From: Bifidobacterium breve
GTDB taxonomy: Bacteria; Actinomycetota; Actinomycetes; S36-B12
Assembly (NCBI GenBank): GCA_943328365.2
Contig: CALPZT020000095.1
Location: 1 to 6,490 of the forward strand
Length of the DNA stretch: 6,490 nucleotides
Direction: 5' to 3'
Shown here: positions 1 through 6,490 of the stretch, in pieces
Numbering within the stretch: position 1 is the first letter of the stretch
Layout: each line of letters begins with the position of its first letter
Made by a program: the position numbers and the translations under genes
Notes under the pieces: model-generated
Databases searched by the model: none
What the model saw: the letters and a program-made list of their open reading frames with translations, nothing else
What the model was told of the DNA's origin: nothing

Positions 1-1315
<1,315 letters not shown>

Positions 1316-1319
<4 letters not shown>

Positions 1320-1879
1320 CCGAGCCGCAGGGTTCCGAGGAGCGTCAGCCGGTGACCCCGGCTGACGCTCCCGGAATCGACGAGATGATGGATGACGCCA
1401 TAGCCGGAGTGATTGCCGAGGAGGAGTTGGCCGCGGCCGCCGTCGAAGGTGATGTCTCGCAGGCGCAGCTCGCTCTCGCCGAGCTCACGAATGACCTGCA
1501 GCGCCTACAGGCCGAGTACGCCAACTACCGCCGTCGGGTTGATCGGGATCGCGATCTCATCCGCGAGAACGCGGTGGGCGGGGTTCTCACCCAACTCCTG
1601 TCGCTGCTCGATGATGTTGACCGGGCTCGCCAGCACGGCGAGCTCGAGGGGGCATTCAAGACCGTCGGCGAATCCCTTGAGGCCACGTTGACGAAACTGG
1701 GCCTTGAGCCATTCGGCGCAACGGACGAGGCATTCGACCCGATGGTCCACGAGGCACTCACCACCGAGTCGCGCGATGACATCACCGAGCCGACCGTCAT
1801 CTCGGTCTACCAGTCGGGCTACCGCTTCGCTGGACGAGTGCTCCGACCCGCGCGCGTCGCGGTTGCCGGCACCGACTAA
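1316..1879 (+). CDS. grpE: Nucleotide exchange factor GrpE
   Basis: GrpE releases ADP from DnaK so that it can exchange nucleotide and drop its substrate. The 187 residues show an acidic, probably disordered N-terminus (1-46), a long helix/coiled coil (about 47-86) and bundle helices (about 87-128). The C-terminal beta domain carries the family signature FDPMVHEAL (140-148) and GYRFAGRVLRPARVAV (168-183). Length is normal for the family. The GTG at 1316 overlaps the dnaK stop and has AAGGA at 1305-1309, six bases upstream, which supports this start. A second in-frame GTG at 1352 (residue 13) lies nine bases after GAGGAG (1337-1342) and could give a 175-residue protein. Conservation does not decide between them, because the affected residues are in the variable tail. 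A strong hairpin (1339-1371) lies inside these first codons. Confidence 0.96.
1337..1371 (+). promoter_or_regulatory. Strong mRNA hairpin overlapping a Shine-Dalgarno and internal GTG in early grpE
   Basis: The arms GGAGCGTCAGCCGG (1339-1352) and CCGGCTGACGCTCC (1358-1371) are perfectly complementary over 14 base pairs, 11 of them G-C, around the five-base loop TGACC (1353-1357). The hairpin starts about 20 bases after the dnaK stop. The left arm contains the GGAG of the Shine-Dalgarno-like GAGGAG (1337-1342), and the GTG at 1352-1354 sits at the stem-loop junction. No T-run follows, so it is not a canonical intrinsic terminator. Possible roles, all inferred: a stability or processing element setting DnaK above GrpE, a pause or attenuation site, or a lid over an internal start that opens when ribosomes pass. 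Confidence 0.6.
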
Positions 1880-1897
1880 CCCAGGGGCGACTTCACA

Positions 1898-3097
1898 GTG
1901 AACAAGGACTGGCTGGACAAGGACTTCTATGCGCTCCTCGGCGTGAGCAAGACCGCAACCGCCGAGACGATCAAGAAGGAGTACCGAGCCCTCGCCCGCA
2001 AGCTGCACCCGGACAAGAACCCGGGTGACGCAAAGGCGGAGGAGCGGTTCAAGCAGGTGTCGGAGGCGTACGACGTGCTCTCCGACCCAGCCAAGCGAAG
2101 CGAGTACGACGAGGCCCGTGCGATGTTCGCCTCGGGTGGCTACGGCCGCCCGGGGTTCGGGGGCGGCGGCGGTGGCCGGGCGAGCGGCCCGAACGTCAAC
2201 ATGGAAGACCTGTTCGGAGCCGACGCCGGCGGGTTCGGAGATTTCCTCGGCGGAATCTTCAACAGGGGCCGCGGCGGTCGTGCTCCGGCTCCCCGCAGGG
2301 GTCAAGACGTCGAGAGCGAGCTCACCATCTCGTTCGACGACGCGCTCGACGGCGTCACCGTGCCGTTGCGGCTGAGCAGCGAGGCTGCCTGCAGCAGCTG
2401 CCACGGCACCGGGGCCAAGGCTGGCACCGTGCCACGGATGTGCGCGGCCTGCGACGGCTCGGGGCAGATCGCGCGCAACGCGGGCGGGTTTGCATTCCCC
2501 GAGACCTGCACCAGCTGCCGGGGTCGAGGCCTCATCGTCGACGAGCCGTGCAGCCAGTGCCGTGGCTCGGGCCGTGGCCTGAGCACCCGCACCGTCCAGG
2601 CGCGCATACCTGCCGGGGTTCGCGATGGTGCGCGCATCAAGCTGAAGGCAAAGGGCGGCCCCGGCGAGCGGGGTGGCCCGGCTGGTGATCTGCTCGTGCT
2701 CGTGCATGTGAGCCCGCACGCCGTGTTCACCCGAAAGGGCGACAGCATCGCGATCACGGTGCCGGTCACCTTCACCGAGGCAGCGCTCGGCGGCGAGGTC
2801 GCCGTCCCGACGCCTCGCGGCGGAAGCGTCACCCTCAAGGTCCCCGCGGGCACGACAGCGGGGCGCACCTTCCGCATCCGCGGGAAGGGCGCGATGAAGA
2901 AGGACGGCACGCATGGCGATCTCCTGGCCACGGTCGATATCGCGGTTCCGCAGAACCTGAGCGCAGCCGCGAAGGAGGCCCTCGAGGCATACGGTCTCGC
3001 GACAGCCGACCATGATCCGCGCAAGGATTTGCGCGCGATGGCCGGAGGTCATGCCACAGCAGGGGCGGCGAGCGGGGCTGCAGCAGGGTCTGTGTGA
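1898..3097 (+). CDS. dnaJ: Co-chaperone DnaJ (Hsp40, type I)
   Basis: DnaJ delivers unfolded clients to DnaK and stimulates its ATPase. The 399 residues hold a complete type I layout: J domain (about 9-75) with HPD at 37-39, a Gly/Phe-rich linker (about 80-128), a zinc-binding region with four CxxCxGxG repeats (165-172, 182-189, 204-211, 218-225; all eight cysteines present), and C-terminal client-binding domains to about 350. The end is a short Ala/Gly-rich tail. The GTG start at 1898 is preceded by AGGGG (1883-1887) and gives the MNKDWLDKDFYALLGV beginning typical of the hspR-linked DnaJ1 of actinobacteria. It begins 18 bases after grpE, so it is in the same operon. Actinobacteria often encode a second DnaJ elsewhere; the link to hspR suggests this is the heat-inducible one. 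Confidence 0.97.
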   Translation: MNKDWLDKDFYALLGVSKTATAETIKKEYRALARKLHPDKNPGDAKAEERFKQVSEAYDVLSDPAKRSEYDEARAMFASGGYGRPGFGGGGGGRASGPNVNMEDLFGADAGGFGDFLGGIFNRGRGGRAPAPRRGQDVESELTISFDDALDGVTVPLRLSSEAACSSCHGTGAKAGTVPRMCAACDGSGQIARNAGGFAFPETCTSCRGRGLIVDEPCSQCRGSGRGLSTRTVQARIPAGVRDGARIKLKAKGGPGERGGPAGDLLVLVHVSPHAVFTRKGDSIAITVPVTFTEAALGGEVAVPTPRGGSVTLKVPAGTTAGRTFRIRGKGAMKKDGTHGDLLATVDIAVPQNLSAAAKEALEAYGLATADHDPRKDLRAMAGGHATAGAASGAAAGSV

Positions 3098-3444
3098 TGA
3101 GCGAGCGCCCGGCGTTCAACGTCGCGCCCGACACCCCGGTGTACGCGATCTCGATCGCTGCCCAGCTCGCGGGCCTGCATCCGCAGACCCTGCGCCAGTA
3201 CGACCGTCTCGGCCTCGTCTCGCCGAAGAGGGTTGGCGGGCGCAATCGGCTCTACTCCGCCGATGACATCAGCAGGCTTCGCGAGATTGCCGATCTTTCG
3301 GCCGAGGGGCTCTCGCTCGAGGGGATCCGCCGGGTGCTTGCCCTCGAGGGCGAGGTCAAGCGGCTGCGCGGCCGGCTCGCCGAGTACCACCGCGAGAAGA
3401 CATCAACCGCGCTCGTGGTCTGGCGCCCCAAGCGCACGAAGTAG
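3097..3444 (+). CDS. hspR: Heat-shock repressor HspR (MerR family)
   Basis: HspR represses the dnaK operon, and often clpB, by binding the HAIR inverted repeat (CTTGAGT-N7-ACTCAAG). In studied actinobacteria DnaK acts as corepressor, so titration of DnaK by unfolded protein induces the genes. From the ATG at 3097 the protein has 115 residues: a MerR-type winged helix-turn-helix (about 15-82) with HPQTLRQYDRLGLVSP (28-43) and the wing GGRNRLYS (47-54), a short coiled coil (about 75-98), and the HspR-type tail ALVVWRP (105-111). It lacks a long effector domain, as expected. ATG 3097 overlaps the dnaJ TGA by one base and has AGGG (3085-3088) at eight bases. A GTG one codon earlier (3094) is the alternative. 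Encoding the repressor last in its own operon implies autoregulation. Confidence 0.95.
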   Translation: MSERPAFNVAPDTPVYAISIAAQLAGLHPQTLRQYDRLGLVSPKRVGGRNRLYSADDISRLREIADLSAEGLSLEGIRRVLALEGEVKRLRGRLAEYHREKTSTALVVWRPKRTK

Positions 3445-3479
3445 AGGTCAGAGGTTCGGAAGTAGAGGTCAGAGGCTCG
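3438..3479 (+). repeat. Two tandem 21-bp units spanning the hspR stop codon
   Basis: Unit 1 (3438-3458) and unit 2 (3459-3479) match at 20 of 21 positions, the only difference being T at 3455 against C at 3476. Each starts with GAAGTAGAGGTCAGAGG. The unit length is a multiple of three, so the hspR TAG (3442-3444) is repeated in frame at 3463-3465. This looks like a simple tandem duplication by slippage at the 3' end of hspR. Confidence 0.85.
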
Positions 3480-3493
3480 ATCGCGACGATCGA
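3477..3493. repeat. Perfect 7-3-7 inverted repeat in the hspR-clpB gap
   Basis: TCGATCG (3477-3483) and CGATCGA (3487-3493) are exact reverse complements around CGA (3484-3486). It lies 26 bases before the preferred clpB start. It could be a small mRNA hairpin or a protein-binding site. It does not match the HAIR or CIRCE consensus and has no T-run, so it is not an intrinsic terminator. The role is unknown. Confidence 0.5.
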
Positions 3494-3504
3494 ACAGCAC
3501 GAAG

Positions 3505-3509
3505 AAAGG
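3505..3509 (+). promoter_or_regulatory. Ribosome binding site that decides the clpB start
   Basis: AAAGG ends one base before the ATG at 3511, too close to serve it, but ten bases before the in-frame ATG at 3520. This favours the start that yields MDIQFTTKSQ. Confidence 0.6.
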
Positions 3510-3519
3510 CATGGCAGAC

Positions 3520-6096
3520 ATGGACATTCAATTCACGACGAAGAGCCAGGACGCACTCGGCGCCGCCGTCCGGATCGCAGGAGCACGGGGCAACCCCCAG
3601 GTCGAGCCGCTGCACCTGCTCGACTCCCTGCTGCAGCAGGGCGAGGGCATCGCCTCGGCACTGCTCGTGGCCGCTGGTGCATCAGTCCCGGAGCTGACGA
3701 GCGAGGTCAGGCGCGCGATCGAAGCGCTCCCGTCCGCGTCAGGCTCGTCCGTCTCGTCCCCCCAACTGAGCAACGCAACCTACAAGGTCATCAATGCGGC
3801 GCAAGAGCTCGCAACAGAGCGCGGCGATGCCTATGTGAGCACGGAGCACCTCCTCATCGCCCTCGCGAAGGACGGCGGGCCGGGAGTGAGCGACCGGCTC
3901 GCGAGCCAGGGGGCGACCCCGACAGCACTCCTCGACGCACTCCAGCAGGTGAAGGGATCAGCACGCGTGACGACCGCGAATCCAGAGCAGACATTTCAGG
4001 CCCTTGAGAAATACGGCATCGACCTGACCGCGCGTGCGCGCGAGGGCAAGATCGACCCGGTCATCGGCCGCGACGAGGAGGTGCGCCGCACCATCCAGGT
4101 GCTCTCGCGCCGCACGAAGAACAACCCGGTTCTCATCGGCGAGCCAGGCGTCGGCAAGACCGCTGTCGTTGAGGGCCTTGCGAGGCGAATCGTCGAGGGC
4201 GACGTCCCGACGAGCCTCATGGGCAAGACCCTCATCTCGCTCGATCTCGCAGCGATGGTCGCCGGCGCGAAGTACCGCGGTGAGTTCGAGGAGCGGCTGA
4301 AGGCGGTGCTCGACGAGATCAAGGAGTCCGACGGCCAGATCGTCACCTTCATCGATGAGCTTCACACAGTCGTCGGCGCGGGTGCGGGCGGCGAAGGCGC
4401 GATGGACGCCGGCAACATGCTCAAGCCGATGCTTGCCCGCGGCGAGCTGCGCATGATCGGGGCGACGACCCTCGACGAGTACCGCAAGTACATCGAGAAG
4501 GATGCCGCGCTCGAGCGGCGGTTCCAGCAGGTGTTCGTGAGCCAGCCCTCGGTCGAGGACACCATCGCGATCCTTCGCGGCATCAAGGAGAAGTACGAGG
4601 CGCATCACAAGGTCGTGATCTCGGACGCAGCGCTCGTGGCTGCCGCAACGCTCTCGGACCGCTACATCACCGCGCGCTTCCTCCCCGACAAGGCGATTGA
4701 CCTCATGGACGAGTCGGCGAGCCGCCTGCGCATGGAGATCGACTCCTCGCCGGTCGAGATCGATGTCCTGCAACGTCAGGTTGACCGCCTGCGGATGGAG
4801 GAGCTCGCCGTCGCCAAGGAGACTGACGAGGCATCCAAGGAGCGACTGCAGAAGATCCGCGCCGAGATCGCCGATAAGGACGAGGAGCTCCGCGGCCTGC
4901 GTGCCAGGTGGGATGCCGAGAAGTCGGGCCTCGACCGGGTCGGCGAGATCAAGGTGCTCATCGACGACCTGCGTGCGATCGCCGACCGCGCCCAGCGTGA
5001 GGGCGACTTCGAGCAGGCCTCTCGCATCCTCTACGCCGAGATCCCGACCTTCGAAGAGGAACTCGCCCGGGTGTCGGCTGAGGCGAATGCTCGCAGCACG
5101 ATGGTGAAGGAGGAGGTCACGGCCGACGACATCGCGCAGGTGGTCGCGAGCTGGACGGGCATCCCGGCCGGTCGACTCCTTGAGGGCGAGACCCAGAAGC
5201 TGCTCCGGATGGAGGAGGAGCTCAGCCGCCGGGTCGTGGGGCAGGCGGAGGCCGTGCGAGAGGTGAGCGACGCCGTGCGCCGCGCCCGGGCCGGCATCTC
5301 CGACCCGAATCGTCCGACCGGCTCCTTCCTCTTCCTCGGCCCGACCGGTGTCGGAAAGACCGAGCTGGCGAAGGCGCTTGCGGAGTTCCTGTTCGACGAC
5401 GAGCGCGCGATGGTGCGCATCGACATGAGCGAGTACTCGGAGAAGCATTCGGTCGCCCGGCTCGTGGGCGCTCCCCCCGGCTACGTCGGCTACGAGGAGG
5501 GCGGGCAGCTGACCGAGGCGGTGCGCCGCCGGCCCTACTCGGTGATCCTGCTCGACGAGGTCGAGAAGGCCCACCACGAGGTGTTCGACATCCTGCTGCA
5601 GGTGCTCGACGACGGACGCCTCACCGATGGCCAGGGTCGCACGGTCGACTTCCGCAATGTCATCCTCATCCTCACCTCGAACATGGGGTCGCAGTACCTC
5701 GTCGATCTCACGGCGCCCTTCGAGGAGCGCAAGGAGCAGGTGCTCGCAGTGGTGCGGCAGCACTTCCGTCCGGAGTTCCTCAACCGGCTCGATGCGATGG
5801 TGACCTTCGAGCCGCTCGACCGGGCCGAGCTCGCGAAGGTGGCAGCGATCCAACTCGAGCAGCTGCAGCAACGTCTGGCCGATCGCCGCATCACCCTGGT
5901 GGTGACGGAGGCGGCGACTGCGTGGCTGGTCGAGCGCGGGTTCGATCCGATCTACGGGGCACGTCCGCTACGGCGGCTCGTCCAGACGGCGGTCGGCGAT
6001 TCACTTGCGAAGGGCATCCTGTCGGGCGAGATCCGCGACGGCCAAACCGTCACGGTCGACGCGCCGGCAGGAGCGTCCGTCCTCACCGTGAGCTAA
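3520..6096 (+). CDS. clpB: ATP-dependent disaggregase ClpB (Hsp100)
   Basis: ClpB is a hexameric AAA+ motor that threads aggregated proteins through its pore and works with DnaK/DnaJ/GrpE. From ATG 3520 it has 858 residues, close to E. coli ClpB (857). Using this numbering: the N-domain with two Clp repeats (about 1-145); AAA+ 1 with Walker A GEPGVGKT (207-214), Walker B FIDE (277-280), pore-loop Tyr in AKYRGEFEE (252) and arginine fingers in ERRFQQ (333-334); a coiled-coil middle domain (about 408-525) that contacts DnaK; AAA+ 2 with Walker A GPTGVGKT (607-614), Walker B LLDE (677-680), pore-loop Tyr in GYVGYEEG (655) and arginine finger Arg756 in FLNRLD. The middle domain and absence of an obvious ClpP-docking IGF/IGL loop argue against ClpA/ClpC. 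ATG 3511 (861 residues) is the alternative start but has no usable ribosome site. It follows hspR by 75 bases without a visible promoter or HAIR, so co-transcription is likely. Confidence 0.97.
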   Translation: MDIQFTTKSQDALGAAVRIAGARGNPQVEPLHLLDSLLQQGEGIASALLVAAGASVPELTSEVRRAIEALPSASGSSVSSPQLSNATYKVINAAQELATERGDAYVSTEHLLIALAKDGGPGVSDRLASQGATPTALLDALQQVKGSARVTTANPEQTFQALEKYGIDLTARAREGKIDPVIGRDEEVRRTIQVLSRRTKNNPVLIGEPGVGKTAVVEGLARRIVEGDVPTSLMGKTLISLDLAAMVAGAKYRGEFEERLKAVLDEIKESDGQIVTFIDELHTVVGAGAGGEGAMDAGNMLKPMLARGELRMIGATTLDEYRKYIEKDAALERRFQQVFVSQPSVEDTIAILRGIKEKYEAHHKVVISDAALVAAATLSDRYITARFLPDKAIDLMDESASRLRMEIDSSPVEIDVLQRQVDRLRMEELAVAKETDEASKERLQKIRAEIADKDEELRGLRARWDAEKSGLDRVGEIKVLIDDLRAIADRAQREGDFEQASRILYAEIPTFEEELARVSAEANARSTMVKEEVTADDIAQVVASWTGIPAGRLLEGETQKLLRMEEELSRRVVGQAEAVREVSDAVRRARAGISDPNRPTGSFLFLGPTGVGKTELAKALAEFLFDDERAMVRIDMSEYSEKHSVARLVGAPPGYVGYEEGGQLTEAVRRRPYSVILLDEVEKAHHEVFDILLQVLDDGRLTDGQGRTVDFRNVILILTSNMGSQYLVDLTAPFEERKEQVLAVVRQHFRPEFLNRLDAMVTFEPLDRAELAKVAAIQLEQLQQRLADRRITLVVTEAATAWLVERGFDPIYGARPLRRLVQTAVGDSLAKGILSGEIRDGQTVTVDAPAGASVLTVS

Positions 6097-6116
6097 AACC
6101 CACCTGGCCCACTTCC

Positions 6117-6422
6117 TTAGCCGCGTGTGGTTGGACGTTGCCGGAGGCCGGCTTCATACAGGGCTTCGACGAGGGTGCGGGAGCTGACCTCGACCGCTCC
6201 CTCCTGAACGGCTGCCGCGCGGAGCTGCTCGGGGATGTCGTAGTGATCGCCCTCGAATCCGCGCTCCGGCACCCCGAGCCGGGCGGCGAACTCATGGAGC
6301 TCGACCAGCGAGGTGTCGCTCACCATGTGGCACCAGAGCCGATCATGCGCGGGCCAGATCGCCGCGTCGATGAGGATCACGAACCGCAGCGTACGGGCCG
6401 TGCTCAAACCACCTGCATCCAT
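6117..6422 (-). CDS. DUF4031 domain-containing protein
   Basis: This is a small protein of unknown function. The conserved core looks like the DUF4031 family as I remember it: VILIDAAIWPAH, then MVSDTS, an ELHEFAARLGVP helix and FEGDHYDIP, ending in an Arg-rich tail. The full frame gives 101 residues from the ATG at 6422. The start is uncertain: a TTG at 6407 and a GTG at 6380 (87 residues, beginning VILIDAAIW, close to where the family usually starts) are in frame, and none has a good Shine-Dalgarno sequence. The conserved Trp, His and Asp residues could form an active or metal site, but nothing here proves it. There is no signal peptide or membrane segment. It converges on clpB with 20 bases between stops and diverges from the next gene with 24 bases between starts. 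It is probably not functionally tied to the chaperones. Confidence 0.8.
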   Translation of the reverse strand: MDAGGLSTARTLRFVILIDAAIWPAHDRLWCHMVSDTSLVELHEFAARLGVPERGFEGDHYDIPEQLRAAAVQEGAVEVSSRTLVEALYEAGLRQRPTTRG

Positions 6423-6446
6423 CGCGCATTGTGAAACACTCCGGCA
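6423..6446. promoter_or_regulatory. 24-base divergent start-to-start region
   Basis: If both upstream-most starts are right, the two divergent genes have only 24 bases between them, so their promoters must overlap each other or the opposite coding sequence. On the - strand CACAAT (6428-6433) resembles a -10 box and sits five bases before the ATG at 6422, which would give a near-leaderless transcript. TTGTCC lies 15 bases further upstream, a poor -35 at short spacing. GTGAAACAC (6431-6439) is a small inverted repeat (GTG-AAA-CAC) that a regulator could bind. All of this is weak. Confidence 0.25.
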
Positions 6447-6490
6447 ATGGACAACGTCGACTGGCAGATCGTCGATGAACTGCAGGGCGA
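6447..6490 (+). CDS. N-terminus of a probable Lrp/AsnC-family regulator, cut by window end
   Basis: Only 14 complete codons are present, reading MDNVDWQIVDELQG. The pattern of an early Asp, an aromatic residue, Ile, a spacer and then LQ matches the first helix of Lrp/AsnC-type winged helix-turn-helix regulators. An in-frame TGA at 6432-6434 means translation cannot start earlier, and ATG 6447 is the only start codon between it and the conserved sequence. There is no clear Shine-Dalgarno sequence upstream, so a leaderless transcript is possible. With so few residues the family call is tentative, and another HTH family is possible. Its target cannot be judged from here. A regulator placed divergently to the DUF4031 gene may control it. 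Confidence 0.5.
   Translation, partial: MDNVDWQIVDELQG

Noticed and set aside
1677..1710. CTTGAG-like half-sites in grpE, and others in clpB, considered as HAIR operators
   Set aside because: None has a matching ACTCAAG partner at the required spacing and all are within coding sequence.
1892..1902. TTCAC-A-GTGAA symmetry over the dnaJ start codon
   Set aside because: Five-base arms with a one-base centre cannot form a stable hairpin, and such short symmetry is common by chance.
1505..3052. 515-codon open frame on the - strand across grpE and dnaJ
   Set aside because: It lies wholly antisense to two clearly conserved genes, its protein is Arg/Leu/Ala/Val-rich without a recognisable domain, and long stop-free antisense frames are expected in DNA with strong third-position G/C bias.
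3057..3088. Repeated CAGCAGGG (3057-3064 and 3081-3088) at the dnaJ 3' end
   Set aside because: It is an eight-base match within an Ala/Gly-rich tail, explained by GC-rich codons. The second copy probably just supplies the hspR ribosome site.
3340..3351. 12-base palindrome GCCCTCGAGGGC inside hspR
   Set aside because: It encodes the ALEGE helix with favoured codons. A palindrome of this length with no spacer is not a good hairpin, and there is no second sign of a site.
3626..3641. Perfect 16-base palindrome CCCTGCTGCAGCAGGG in clpB
   Set aside because: It follows from the codons CTG CTG CAG CAG for a Leu-Leu-Gln-Gln run in the N-domain, so protein sequence plus favoured codons explain it.
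3958..5871. 637-codon open frame on the - strand across clpB
   Set aside because: It is antisense to the conserved AAA+ domains, has the low-complexity composition of a codon-bias shadow, and shows no domain I recognise.
6140..6152. Possible terminator hairpin GCCGG-AGG-CCGGC downstream of clpB
   Set aside because: The stem is only five base pairs, there is no T-run on either strand, and it lies within the DUF4031 coding sequence. I find no convincing intrinsic terminator between clpB and that gene.

Overview
The window looks like the chromosome of a high-GC Actinomycetota. It carries most of a dnaK-grpE-dnaJ-hspR-clpB heat-shock locus on the + strand, then a small convergent gene of unknown function and the first codons of a divergent regulator. 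The DnaK, DnaJ and GrpE sequences resemble actinobacterial proteins. HspR, the MerR-type repressor of the DnaK regulon, is characteristic of this phylum. Strong G/C preference at third codon positions and GTG starts on grpE and dnaJ fit. Small details (the DUF4031 neighbour, hspR directly followed by clpB) make me lean to Micrococcales/Microbacteriaceae, but this is inference.

Layout: 1-1319 is the C-terminal 438 residues of dnaK, whose start and promoter lie upstream of the window. grpE (1316-1879) overlaps dnaK by 4 bases. dnaJ (1898-3097) follows after 18 bases. hspR (3097-3444) shares one base with the dnaJ stop. clpB (about 3520-6096) follows after about 75 bases in which I see no convincing promoter, terminator or HAIR operator. 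A DUF4031 gene lies on the - strand (6117-6422), with only 20 bases between its stop and that of clpB. Only 24 bases separate its start from an outward-facing, truncated Lrp/AsnC-like gene (6447 to the window edge).

How the genes work together: DnaK, DnaJ and GrpE form the Hsp70 folding cycle, and ClpB is the disaggregase that takes clients from DnaK. HspR represses the genes at HAIR operators, in known actinobacteria with DnaK as corepressor. If clpB is co-transcribed here, the whole disaggregation machine and its repressor form one feedback-controlled unit.

No new defence or mobile system is visible, and the genes themselves are ordinary. The most interesting unexplained signals are in the RNA/DNA between and inside the genes. 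First, a perfect 14-bp GC-rich hairpin just inside grpE (1339-1371) overlaps a strong Shine-Dalgarno sequence and an internal in-frame GTG. Second, a 21-bp tandem duplication (3438-3479) doubles the hspR stop codon in frame. Third, a perfect 7-3-7 inverted repeat (3477-3493) lies in the hspR-clpB gap.
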